A stretch of DNA of 56,940 nucleotides. It comes from JADJDM01 sp044352985 (GTDB lineage: Bacteria > Bacteroidota > Bacteroidia > B-17B0 > Aurantibacillaceae). Shown piece by piece: positions 1 through 7,367 of the stretch. The stretch lies in contig JBILCU010000018.1 in assembly GCA_044352985.1 (NCBI GenBank), forward strand, positions 1 through 56,940, given 5' to 3'. Every line of letters starts with the position of its first letter. Within the stretch, counting starts at the first letter, position 1. A program made the position numbers and the translations under genes. A model generated the notes under the pieces. The model worked only from the letters and a program-made list of their open reading frames with translations. It made no database searches and was not told where the DNA came from.

Positions 1-378
1 ATGTGTTAATTATTTGTTTTTAATTGCCATATGGTATACGCCATGTATCTTCACTTCGACAAGCTCAGCGCAACGCATTTGTTTTTGTGCGCGAAACACA
101 TGGCTATTTCATATGTGTTAATTATTTGTTTTTAATTGCCATATGGTATACGCCATATATCTTCACTTCGACAAGCTCAGCGCAACGCATTTGTTTTTGT
201 GCGCGAAACACATGGCTATTTCATATGTGTTAATTATTTGTTTTTAATTGCCATATGGTATACGCCATGTATCTTCACTTCGACAAGCTCAGCGCAACGC
301 ATTTGTTTTTGTGCGCGAAACACATGGCTATTTCATATGTGTTAATTATTTATTTTTTAATTGCCATATGGTATAACC
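1..378. repeat. 112-bp tandem repeat array, left edge cut by the window
   Basis: Three near-identical 112-bp units start at 1, 113 and 225, and a partial fourth runs from 337 to about 378. Unit 2 differs from the others by single bases (for example CCATATAT for CCATGTAT). Each unit holds the palindrome CCATATGG, GGTATACGCC, the core CTTCGACAAGCTCAGCG, and TGCGCGAAACACATGG. The small open frames inside follow the 112-base period and are a product of repetition, not genes. A single inverted copy lies at 11730-11816. From 379 to 572 I see only AT-rich sequence. The function is unknown; the core resembles short dispersed repeats common in Bacteroidota. Confidence 0.93.
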
Positions 379-572
379 ATGTTTAGTCGTTTTTCTTTTT
401 TTTATTATGCAAAATGGATATTTCATATTGACTATAAATTTACAACAATTGGGTTAAATTTTGTGTTCTTATGAAACACACGAAGAAAATTAAATGTTAA
501 TTACTCTTAACATTTGTATATTCGCATGATTGTTGTTTTAAAACGTTAAAACTATTTTTTAATTTCATTTAA

Positions 573-1328
573 ATGAATTTTTACAGCTCAATTTTATTTT
601 TTTTGATGTTGTGTGTTTTTAATTTAAACGCACAAAAATCAATTAACATAACAGATGCAAAGGGCTTAAAGCAGGGCCCTTGGATTAAATTTAACCCTAA
701 AACAAATAAAGTAATTTACAAGGGTCAATTTAAGGACAATAAACCTGTTGGTATTTTTAGATATTATTTTGAAGAAATAGACACCATTAAAACTTTAATG
801 GATTTTAGGAAAGATGGTAAAAGTGCCTTTGCTCAAATTTATCATTTAAATAGCGTAATAAAAGCTAAAGGAAAATACACCAACGAAAAAAAAGATTCGT
901 TATGGAATTTTTATGATGATGGAGGTAAATTATTATCGGTAGAAAATTATCAAAATGGTTTAAGAGAAGGTAAATCCATAATTTATTATACCGAAGGAAA
1001 CATACTTGAAGAAGGAAACTACAAAAATGACAAGAAGAATGGATCAATTAAACAGTTTTATCCTGATAAACAACTTAAGATGGAAAGTACATACAAAGAT
1101 GGTATTATGATAGGAAAAAATGCATTTTATTATCCAAATGGCATGCTAGCAAACATTGGCTATTTAAACGAAAAAGGAAATAAATTTGGTGTTTGGCTTT
1201 CAAAAGATAAAGAAGGAAAAGTTACGGAAAGAGAAGTGTATAATGATGGTAAGTTATTAGAAGGAAAAGAAGCAGAAGATTGGCTTGAGAAAAATAAAAC
1301 AAACAATAAAGCAAACGCTGAAAAATAA
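573..1328 (+). CDS. Exported MORN-repeat (YwqK-like) protein
   Basis: A 251-residue protein with an N-terminal signal peptide ending near LNAQ-K (about residue 21). The rest is a chain of about 22-residue units of the type G.W..Y...G.l......nG...G.w..yy..g.l, the MORN_2 pattern; clear units lie near residues 95-120, 120-145, 145-170 and 170-195. Proteins of this kind are often labelled 'toxin-antitoxin system YwqK family antitoxin', but nothing here shows a toxin partner. The signal peptide points to the periplasm or cell surface. It ends 12 bases before mnmA and may share its transcript. The tail is rich in Lys, Glu and Asn. The role is unknown; the repeat assignment is fairly sure. Confidence 0.8.
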   Translation: MNFYSSILFFLMLCVFNLNAQKSINITDAKGLKQGPWIKFNPKTNKVIYKGQFKDNKPVGIFRYYFEEIDTIKTLMDFRKDGKSAFAQIYHLNSVIKAKGKYTNEKKDSLWNFYDDGGKLLSVENYQNGLREGKSIIYYTEGNILEEGNYKNDKKNGSIKQFYPDKQLKMESTYKDGIMIGKNAFYYPNGMLANIGYLNEKGNKFGVWLSKDKEGKVTEREVYNDGKLLEGKEAEDWLEKNKTNNKANAEK

Positions 1329-1340
1329 TTTCAAATAAAC

Positions 1341-2426
1341 ATGTCAAAAAAAGGAAGAGTATTAGTTGCCATGAGCGGAGGAATTGATAGTTCGGTAACT
1401 GCAATGATGCTACACGAACAAGGTTATGAAGTGCTCGGGATTACCATGAAAACATGGGATTATCAATCTTCCGGTTCCAAAACAAAAGAAACGGGTTGTT
1501 GTAGCTTAGATTCAATTCATGATGCAAGGCAAGTTGCCGTTGACTTAGGTTTCCCGCATTATATTTTAGACATAAGAGCAGAATTTGGTGATTTCATAAT
1601 TAACAACTTTGTTGATGAATATCTTGCAGGAAGAACTCCAAACCCTTGTGTACTTTGTAATACACATATCAAATGGGAAGCTTTATTAAAAAGAGCAGAT
1701 ATGCTCGACTGCGAATTTATAGCTACTGGGCACTATGCACAAATAAAAGAGGAAAATAACAGATATGTAATTTCAAAAGGGCTCGATAGCAATAAAGATC
1801 AATCTTATGTGTTGTGGGGATTAAGCCAGCAAAGTTTAAAAAGAACCATTTTCCCTTTAGGGAAATATACCAAACCCGAAATCAGAAAAATGGCAGACAC
1901 ATATGGGTTTTCAGAGTTAGCTAATAAACCCGAGAGCTACGACATCTGTTTTATCCCTGATAATGATTATCGTTCTTTTTTGAAAACAAAAAAACCTGAT
2001 TTAGAACAGCAGGTTGCAGGTGGTTCATTTATTTTTAAAGGTAAGGAGGTAGGAAAACACAGAGGCTATCCATTTTACACCATTGGCCAACGTAAAGGAT
2101 TGGAGATAGCTTTGGGCGAACCAGTTTTTGTTTCTGAAATTATTCCTGAAACCAATACAGTTATTTTGGGCGATGAAGAAGATTTAAAAAAACAAAAAAT
2201 GATGGTAAGAGATTTTAATCTTGTTAAATATCACACTTTACCACAAAATTTTGAGGGATTAACAAAAATAAGATATAAGGATAAAGGCACAATGGCAACA
2301 ATTAATCCTATTGATAATTTACTTGAAGTAATTTTTCATCAACCAGTTAAAGGTATAGCCCCTGGTCAATCTGCCGTTATTTATGAAAATGATGATTTGG
2401 TTGGTGGTGGTTTTATTTCAAGATAA
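1341..2426 (+). CDS. mnmA: tRNA-specific 2-thiouridylase MnmA
   Basis: MnmA activates the C2 of the wobble uridine in tRNA-Lys, tRNA-Glu and tRNA-Gln with ATP and inserts sulfur to give 2-thiouridine. The 361-residue protein has the family's usual length. The PP-loop SGGIDSS lies at residues 12-18. The two catalytic cysteines are visible: C103 in NPCVLC and C203 in SYDICFIPD. The GHYAQ motif follows at about 130. The C-terminal beta-barrel includes YTIGQRKGL and GQSAV. It is a cytoplasmic enzyme. The ATG at 1341 places the PP-loop in the normal N-terminal position. The upstream MORN gene ends 12 bases before it. Confidence 0.96.
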   Translation: MSKKGRVLVAMSGGIDSSVTAMMLHEQGYEVLGITMKTWDYQSSGSKTKETGCCSLDSIHDARQVAVDLGFPHYILDIRAEFGDFIINNFVDEYLAGRTPNPCVLCNTHIKWEALLKRADMLDCEFIATGHYAQIKEENNRYVISKGLDSNKDQSYVLWGLSQQSLKRTIFPLGKYTKPEIRKMADTYGFSELANKPESYDICFIPDNDYRSFLKTKKPDLEQQVAGGSFIFKGKEVGKHRGYPFYTIGQRKGLEIALGEPVFVSEIIPETNTVILGDEEDLKKQKMMVRDFNLVKYHTLPQNFEGLTKIRYKDKGTMATINPIDNLLEVIFHQPVKGIAPGQSAVIYENDDLVGGGFISR

Positions 2427-2466
2427 TTACTGCTTGGATTCTGCTCTAAAAAAAAAATTAAAATTA

Positions 2467-2496
2467 TTTGATTTTAAAAAAAAAAATTTACTTTAG
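2467..2496 (+). promoter_or_regulatory. Bacteroidota-type promoter of the porE-like gene
   Basis: TTTG at 2467-2470, 18 bases, then TACTTTAG at 2489-2496, close to the TTTG-N17-23-TAnnTTTG pattern of Bacteroidota housekeeping promoters (one mismatch in the -7 box). It lies 30 bases before the ATG at 2526. The spacer is an A-tract. Confidence 0.6.
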
Positions 2497-2525
2497 CGAA
2501 GTTATAAAATAATAGATTTATTCTA

Positions 2526-4580
2526 ATGAAAAAGTATTGTTTAACAGTTGCATTTATGTTTGCCCTTTCGCTAATTTCTGTAGCGCAAAAGAATTTCTTA
2601 AAAGAGGCCGATAAATTTTTTGAATTAAAAGAGTTTTTTAAAGCGATTGATTTATATAAAAACGCTTACGAAAAAGAAAAAAAAGCCGATAAAAAAGCAA
2701 GAATATTATTTCAAACAGCTGAATGTTACAGGCATATTAATCAAATAAAAGAAGCCGAAACTTTTTACGCAAAGGCAATTAAAGCAAAGCATTCTGATCC
2801 AATGTCTTATTTTTATTTAGGTGAAATTAAGAAAGAACAAAAAAAATACAACGAGGCGCTTACTGAATTCGAAAATTACAAGAAAGAAGTTCCTTCAGAT
2901 CCTTTAGTTGAGTCAAGAATTAAATCTTGTGAAATTGCTCAAAAATGGGTAGATAGCCCTACAAAACACAAAGTTGAAAATATGGCTTTATTTAACTCAA
3001 AAGAAGCCGATTTCTCGCCTGCCTTCGGAGATAAAAAAAGAAATAAATTAATCTTTACATCCACTAGAAAAGGTTCAGCAGGAGGAGTAGATGAATCTAC
3101 CGGGCAAACACATTCCGATTTATTTGAAACAACTTTAGATAAAAACGGAAAATGGAGTACACCAGTTCCTTTGCCTGCACCTATTAATTCTGAGGTAAAT
3201 GAAGGCGCAGCAACAATTTCTAAAAAAGCGGACATGATTGTTTTTTCAAGAGTTTTAGAATCTAAAGGAAAAAAAGAACGCCCTAATTTATATGTTGCAA
3301 AAAAATCAGGAGCTGCTTGGGGCGATCCAACAAAAATTTCTTTCTGCATTGATAGTATAAATTTTGCGCATCCAACTCTTACGGGAGATGCCAGTATTAT
3401 GTATTTTGCTTCTAATACGCAAGGCACTATTGGTCACGCTGATATTTGGATGACGAATTACAATAAAAAAGATAAGTCATGGGGCAATCCAGTAAATCTA
3501 GGTCCAATTGTAAATACCGCAGGCACTGAATGTTATCCTTTTGTTTCGGAAGACGGGAAAACACTTTATTTTTCTTCAGATTATCATTTAGGAATGGGTG
3601 GACTAGATATTTTTAAAGTTGCCTTAGATAAAGACGGAAAACCTACTGGTCAAGTTGAAAACTTAAAATATCCATTAAATTCTCCTTTTGATGATTTTGG
3701 ATTTTTAATGGAAGGAAATAAAGAAAAAGGATATCTTTCATCTAACCGTGAAAATGGAAAAGGAGGCGATGATATTTGGTCGTTTTATGTTCCCGTTCTT
3801 GCGTTCAATATTAGTGGTACTGTAAGAAACATTGAAGATAAAACACCTGTGCCAAATTGCGGTATCATATTAAAAGGTAGCGACGGTAGTTTAGTACAAG
3901 CTAAAACAGACGATAAAGGCGGTTATAGTATGGTGTTAAAACATGAAGTTACTTATGAAATTTATACATCTACTGATAAAAATGTGGTTACACCTACTGC
4001 TAAATTAGGTTTCCTTGCATCAGATGAAAAAGGAAATTTCACAACTGTTAGTTTAACAGAATCTCAAAATTTCATCAAAGATTTTGAATTAACGCCAGTT
4101 AGAGATGAGATTAAACTTCCTTTAATTTTATTTGATTTGTCGAAGTGGGATGTAAAACCTCAATTCCAGGATTCATTAAACTTTTTGTTCAATGTCCTTA
4201 CAAAAAATCCAACCATCATAATTGAATTAAGTGCCCATACTGATAGTCGTGATGGTACAGAAAACAATGATGCGTTATCACAAAAACGTGCTCAGTCTTG
4301 CGTTGATTATTTAATTTCTAAAGGAATTCCAAAAGAAAGAATGGTGCCAAAAGGTTGGGGTGAGCGAAAATTAAAGATTACAGATGCTGTAATTAATAAA
4401 GAAAAAACCAAAGAAGGTAAAGAAGCTTTACATGCGATTAATCGACGTGTGGTGTTTAAAATTTTAAGTTGGGATTATGTAGATCCAACAAAACCTAAAG
4501 TGGAAATACCTACATATAGGCCACCGGTAACTGGAGAAGAAGATTCTGAAAAGTTAGAAACAACAGAGCCAGAAGATTAA
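2526..4580 (+). CDS. PorE-like envelope protein: TPR, WD40-like propeller, CarboxypepD_reg and OmpA domains
   Basis: A 684-residue exported protein; the signal peptide ends near SVAQ-K (residue 21). Domains in order: tetratricopeptide-like helices at about 22-145; PD40/WD40-like beta-propeller at about 150-420, with blades such as KLIFTSTRKG and TLYFSSDYH; a carboxypeptidase-regulatory-like beta-sandwich at about 428-520; and an OmpA-type peptidoglycan-binding domain at about 530-650, with SAHTDSRD and LSQKRAQSCVDYLI. This order and length match PorE, a type IX secretion component that ties the machinery to peptidoglycan. Bacteroidota usually carry several proteins with this plan, so the PorE identity is an inference and the domain reading is firm. 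It has its own promoter and terminator and is monocistronic. Confidence 0.82.
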   Translation: MKKYCLTVAFMFALSLISVAQKNFLKEADKFFELKEFFKAIDLYKNAYEKEKKADKKARILFQTAECYRHINQIKEAETFYAKAIKAKHSDPMSYFYLGEIKKEQKKYNEALTEFENYKKEVPSDPLVESRIKSCEIAQKWVDSPTKHKVENMALFNSKEADFSPAFGDKKRNKLIFTSTRKGSAGGVDESTGQTHSDLFETTLDKNGKWSTPVPLPAPINSEVNEGAATISKKADMIVFSRVLESKGKKERPNLYVAKKSGAAWGDPTKISFCIDSINFAHPTLTGDASIMYFASNTQGTIGHADIWMTNYNKKDKSWGNPVNLGPIVNTAGTECYPFVSEDGKTLYFSSDYHLGMGGLDIFKVALDKDGKPTGQVENLKYPLNSPFDDFGFLMEGNKEKGYLSSNRENGKGGDDIWSFYVPVLAFNISGTVRNIEDKTPVPNCGIILKGSDGSLVQAKTDDKGGYSMVLKHEVTYEIYTSTDKNVVTPTAKLGFLASDEKGNFTTVSLTESQNFIKDFELTPVRDEIKLPLILFDLSKWDVKPQFQDSLNFLFNVLTKNPTIIIELSAHTDSRDGTENNDALSQKRAQSCVDYLISKGIPKERMVPKGWGERKLKITDAVINKEKTKEGKEALHAINRRVVFKILSWDYVDPTKPKVEIPTYRPPVTGEEDSEKLETTEPED

Positions 4581-4605
4581 TTTTTTAATTTTAATGAAAC
4601 TTATT

Positions 4606-4640
4606 AAACGGGAAAAACAAACATTTTTTCCCGTTTTTTA
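4606..4640 (+). terminator. Rho-independent terminator after the porE-like gene
   Basis: AAACGGGAAAAA pairs with TTTTTTCCCGTTT around a short CAAACA-type loop, and a T-run follows. It lies 26 bases after the stop codon of the porE-like gene. Confidence 0.85.
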
Positions 4641-4779
4641 TTTTAAAACAAGTAATAGTTAGGGCTTATAGAATTAATAAAAACAACAATTGCATCATAT
4701 AACATTCTATATATTGTATCTTTTGAAATTTCTTTCTAGCTTTTATCTTATACTTAAACTAATAACAGTTAACGAATTC

Positions 4780-4811
4780 TTTGTTAATTCAACATGTAAC
4801 AATTAATTTTG
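4780..4811 (+). promoter_or_regulatory. Promoter of the queA-like gene
   Basis: TTTG at 4780-4783, a 20-base spacer, and TAATTTTG at 4804-4811, a full match to TAnnTTTG. The ATG follows at 4828, so the predicted leader is only about 10 bases. Confidence 0.7.
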
Positions 4812-4827
4812 TTTAATTAAAATTTAA

Positions 4828-6036
4828 ATGGCTCGAGAAATTAAAATTGAAGATTTTTTCTATGAATTACTTGATGAAAAAATAGCTAAATTTCCTTTAG
4901 AAAAACGTTCAGATTCAAAGTTATTGGTATATCAAAATGGATTGATACAAGATTCAGTATTCAATAGCATTATTAATTTTCTTCCTAAACCAAGTACTTT
5001 AGTTTTTAATAATACAAAAGTTGTTAGTGCTAGATTATTATTTGACAACCAAAACAATAAACGAAAGCCTATTGAAATTTTCATACTTGATCCCGCCAAT
5101 AACCTTAGCGTTGAAGAAGGAATGTTGCAGAAAGGCAAATCGAAGTGGAATTGTTTGATAGGGAACTTGCGGCATTTTTCAAATCCTTTTATTGAAAAAT
5201 CAATTAAAATTGAAAACTCGATTTTTTATTTGAGAGCAAATAATCCAACGAATAAAAACGATGCCTTTACGGTTGAATTCGAGTGGGATTTAGACGTAAC
5301 ATTTGCTGAAATTCTGAATCATGCAGGAATTATACCTCTGCCACCTTATTTAAAGCGAATTCCTGACGAAAACGATAAAAACCGATATCAAACTGTTTAT
5401 GCTAAAAAAGCAGGTTCGGTAGCGGCTCCAACAGCAGGCTTACATTTTACAGATGAAATTATAAATGAATTTAAGAATAATCAAATATCAACGGAGTACT
5501 TAGTATTACATGTTGGTGCCGGAACATTTAAACCAGTAAAATCGCTTAGTATGAAAGACCATAATATGCATAGCGAGGAGATTATAGTTACTAAAAAAAC
5601 CATTTGTAATTTAATCAATAATGCTAATAATCTTATAGCGGTTGGAACAACATCACTCAGAACACTTGAGTCATTATTTTGGATTGGTTTAAAATTCCAT
5701 CAAGGATTAAAAGATTTAGAAGTTCATCAATGGGACGCGTATGATTTAAAAGTAGAAGATAATTTTGATTTTAGTAAGTCGCTAACTTATATTTTAAAAT
5801 ATTTAGAAATCAATAATCTGGATTCCTTAACAACTAAAACAGAATTATTAATTGCTCCAGGATATAAGATTCGATCAATAAAAGGGATAATAACAAATTT
5901 TCATCAGCCAAATAGTACATTATTGCTTTTGATAGCTTCATTAGTTGGAGATAATTGGAGAGAAATTTACCAACATGCATTAAAAAATAATTATAGGTTT
6001 CTTAGCTATGGTGATAGTTCGTTGCTTTTAGTGTAA
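4828..6036 (+). CDS. QueA-family S-adenosylmethionine:tRNA ribosyltransferase-isomerase, long form
   Basis: QueA transfers and isomerises the ribosyl part of S-adenosylmethionine onto preQ1-tRNA to make epoxyqueuosine. Family signatures are present: LVFNNTKVVSARL near residue 55, GIIPLPPYLKR, YQTVYAKKAGSVAAPTAGLHFT, LHVGAGTFKPV, VGTTSLRTLES, and the end RFLSYGDSSLLL. At 402 residues it is longer than E. coli QueA (356). The extra length is mainly a helical insertion after the TSLRTLES motif and a divergent early region. Many Bacteroidota carry such a long paralogue besides canonical QueA, so it may not be the main queuosine enzyme. I therefore name the family and withhold the symbol. Confidence 0.85.
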   Translation: MAREIKIEDFFYELLDEKIAKFPLEKRSDSKLLVYQNGLIQDSVFNSIINFLPKPSTLVFNNTKVVSARLLFDNQNNKRKPIEIFILDPANNLSVEEGMLQKGKSKWNCLIGNLRHFSNPFIEKSIKIENSIFYLRANNPTNKNDAFTVEFEWDLDVTFAEILNHAGIIPLPPYLKRIPDENDKNRYQTVYAKKAGSVAAPTAGLHFTDEIINEFKNNQISTEYLVLHVGAGTFKPVKSLSMKDHNMHSEEIIVTKKTICNLINNANNLIAVGTTSLRTLESLFWIGLKFHQGLKDLEVHQWDAYDLKVEDNFDFSKSLTYILKYLEINNLDSLTTKTELLIAPGYKIRSIKGIITNFHQPNSTLLLLIASLVGDNWREIYQHALKNNYRFLSYGDSSLLLV

Positions 6037-6195
6037 AGCAATTTTTGCCATTTTAAAAAAAGTAAAATTTAAAAAATAAGACCAACTAGATTAATATAAA
6101 AAACACTATTTAGATAACTTTTTTAAGTAGTATGTTTTTATTAGGTGTGTTATAAAGATAAAATCTTACAGTAGATAGAGATTCTATTTATTTTG

Positions 6196-6269
6196 TGGAG
6201 AATACCGGATTCGAACCGGTCACCTCTTGCCTGCCAGGCAAGCGCTCTAGCCAAATGAGCTAATTCCCC
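6196..6269 (-). tRNA. tRNA-Ala (anticodon GGC)
   Basis: On the minus strand a full cloverleaf of 74 bases forms. The acceptor GGGGAAT pairs with ATTCTCC and includes the G3:U70 pair that marks alanine tRNAs. The D arm is AGCTC...GAGC. The anticodon stem CTTGC/GCAAG encloses loop CTGGCAG with anticodon GGC. The T arm is ACCGG-TTCGAAT-CCGGT and the discriminator base is A. CCA is not encoded. It is divergent from tRNA-Asp. Confidence 0.96.
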
Positions 6270-6281
6270 CTTTAATTATAA

Positions 6282-6313
6282 CAAATGTAAAAATAATGCT
6301 TTTCTTATGTAAA
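6282..6313 (-). promoter_or_regulatory. Candidate promoter of tRNA-Ala
   Basis: On the minus strand TTTA (6310-6313) is followed after 20 bases by TACATTTG (6282-6289), a full TAnnTTTG match, 13 bases before the tRNA 5' end. The upstream box is imperfect. Confidence 0.5.
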
Positions 6314-6330
6314 CATTTTTTAATAAAATA

Positions 6331-6361
6331 TTTGTAGAATTAAAACTTATTTCTACTTTTG
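6331..6361 (+). promoter_or_regulatory. Promoter of tRNA-Asp, consensus Bacteroidota form
   Basis: TTTG at 6331-6334, exactly 19 bases, then TACTTTTG at 6354-6361. This is a perfect match to TTTG-N19-TAnnTTTG. The tRNA begins at 6388. Confidence 0.8.
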
Positions 6362-6387
6362 TCTTCTCGAAAGTTCTTTTTGATCTT

Positions 6388-6461
6388 GGTCCGGTAGTTC
6401 AGCTGGTTAGAATGCCGCCCTGTCACGGCGGAGGTCGCGGGTTCGAGTCCCGTCCGGACCG
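6388..6461 (+). tRNA. tRNA-Asp (anticodon GTC)
   Basis: A cloverleaf of 74 bases. The acceptor GGTCCGG pairs with CCGGACC. The anticodon stem CCGCC/GGCGG encloses loop CTGTCAC with anticodon GTC. The T arm is GCGGG-TTCGAGT-CCCGT and the discriminator is G, as expected for aspartate. CCA is not encoded. An integrase fragment follows about 225 bases downstream, which fits use of this tRNA as an integration site. Confidence 0.97.
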
Positions 6462-6484
6462 CAAGTTATAAACCAAATTAATGT

Positions 6485-6524
6485 AAAAGCCCCTGAAAGT
6501 CACACTTTCAGGGGCTTTTTGCTT
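6485..6524 (+). terminator. Strong terminator after tRNA-Asp
   Basis: A perfect 16-bp stem, AAAAGCCCCTGAAAGT / ACTTTCAGGGGCTTTT, with loop CAC, runs over 6485-6519 and ends in a T-rich tail. It lies 24 bases after the tRNA. Confidence 0.93.
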
Positions 6525-6564
6525 TTTATCAATAGCGAATAAACTGAAATAAATTGAATTGATA

Positions 6565-6609
6565 GGTGGCATTTTCGGTGGCATTTATATTTTGTAATTT
6601 AGTGCCACC
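6565..6609. promoter_or_regulatory. GGTGGCA repeats before the integrase stub, possible att or arm sites
   Basis: GGTGGCATTT occurs twice in direct orientation (6565-6574 and 6577-6586) and TGCCACC occurs once inverted (6603-6609). Such short repeats between a tRNA and a tyrosine integrase gene are often att-core or integrase arm sites. No second copy marking the other island end was recognised, so this stays a candidate. Confidence 0.35.
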
Positions 6610-6687
6610 GAATCATGGGATAAAACACTGACATACAGCTTTTTAATGTTTTTGATTACCAAGCTAAAAACAATTAAAACAAGCATT

Positions 6688-6930
6688 ATGAAGGTTGCAT
6701 TTAACATGGCCATTTTATTTTGGCTTCGCGAAACAAAAAACAAGCAAAATTTAGCCACGGTTATGGTTAGGATAACCATCAATGGCAAACGCGCTGAATG
6801 GAGCTTAGGAAAGCAGGTTAATCCCGAACATTGGATTACAGGAGCAGGAACATTAAAGCCCTCTGCAAAGGAAAGTAAAATTGTAAATCCATATTTGAAT
6901 CAAATCCGTGCAGAGCAAGTTCAGCGGTAA
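6688..6930 (+). pseudogene. Truncated tyrosine integrase: N-terminal Arm DNA-binding domain only
   Basis: From the ATG at 6688 the 80-residue product reads as the Arm-type DNA-binding domain of Bacteroidota tyrosine recombinases, with FWLRETKNKQN, VMVRITINGKRAEW and a G.w..PE.W motif. It then stops at 6928-6930 after NPYLNQIRAEQVQR. Complete family members run to about 400 residues with a SAM-like core-binding and a catalytic domain carrying R-H-R-Y; none of this follows in any frame. It is therefore an inactive remnant. Its place beside tRNA-Asp marks the start of a worn integrated element. Confidence 0.8.
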
Positions 6931-7367
6931 GTTATGTTTGGCGCTCTCAGTTTCTGTAGAAATTTCTTATTAAATTTTTGCAGGCACAACTAATATTGCT
7001 ATTATAACCCTTTACCGTATGCTTGCAATACTGAGGTTATGAAGTATAGGATGAAACAACAACAATCAGTAAACAGACACCAGGTTAAACGAAAAAATAC
7101 TAAACTATTTTGACGAGATAATATTGACAAACAGACCATATTAAAATCGGACATCATTTAAGCCAGCATTCATTGCCGCCACTTTTGTCTTCATTTATTT
7201 TTTTACCTCACTTTTTTAATTCAATTTTATCCAGACGCACAAATAGTACATTGTGGTTTTTCTGATGTAAGTTGCCCCTTCGCAAAACCTTAAGAGCCAT
7301 TTTTTGAAAGCTCGGCAAATGATAAAAGGAATTTAAATAATTATCTTAGCAAAATAACAATTTAGGT
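6931..7367. other. Gene-free decayed stretch in the island
   Basis: No convincing open frame, RNA or repeat was seen in these 437 bases. Base composition is more even than the neighbouring core DNA. It probably represents lost element DNA between the integrase stub and the restriction-modification gene. A TATCTTAG box (7342-7349), one mismatch from TAnnTTTG, lies 18 bases before the next start codon and may be that gene's -7 element; no clear upstream TTTG partner was found. Confidence 0.5.

Noticed and set aside
24..345. Two overlapping 69-codon frames in the left repeat
   Set aside because: They are 112 bases apart, equal to the repeat period, and have no start context; they are artefacts of the tandem repeat.
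1..378. CRISPR array
   Set aside because: The 112-bp units are head-to-tail identical over their full length with no unique spacers.
2939..3427. 162-codon minus-strand frame inside the porE-like gene
   Set aside because: It lies wholly antisense to a gene with clear domain matches, and its product shows no motif.
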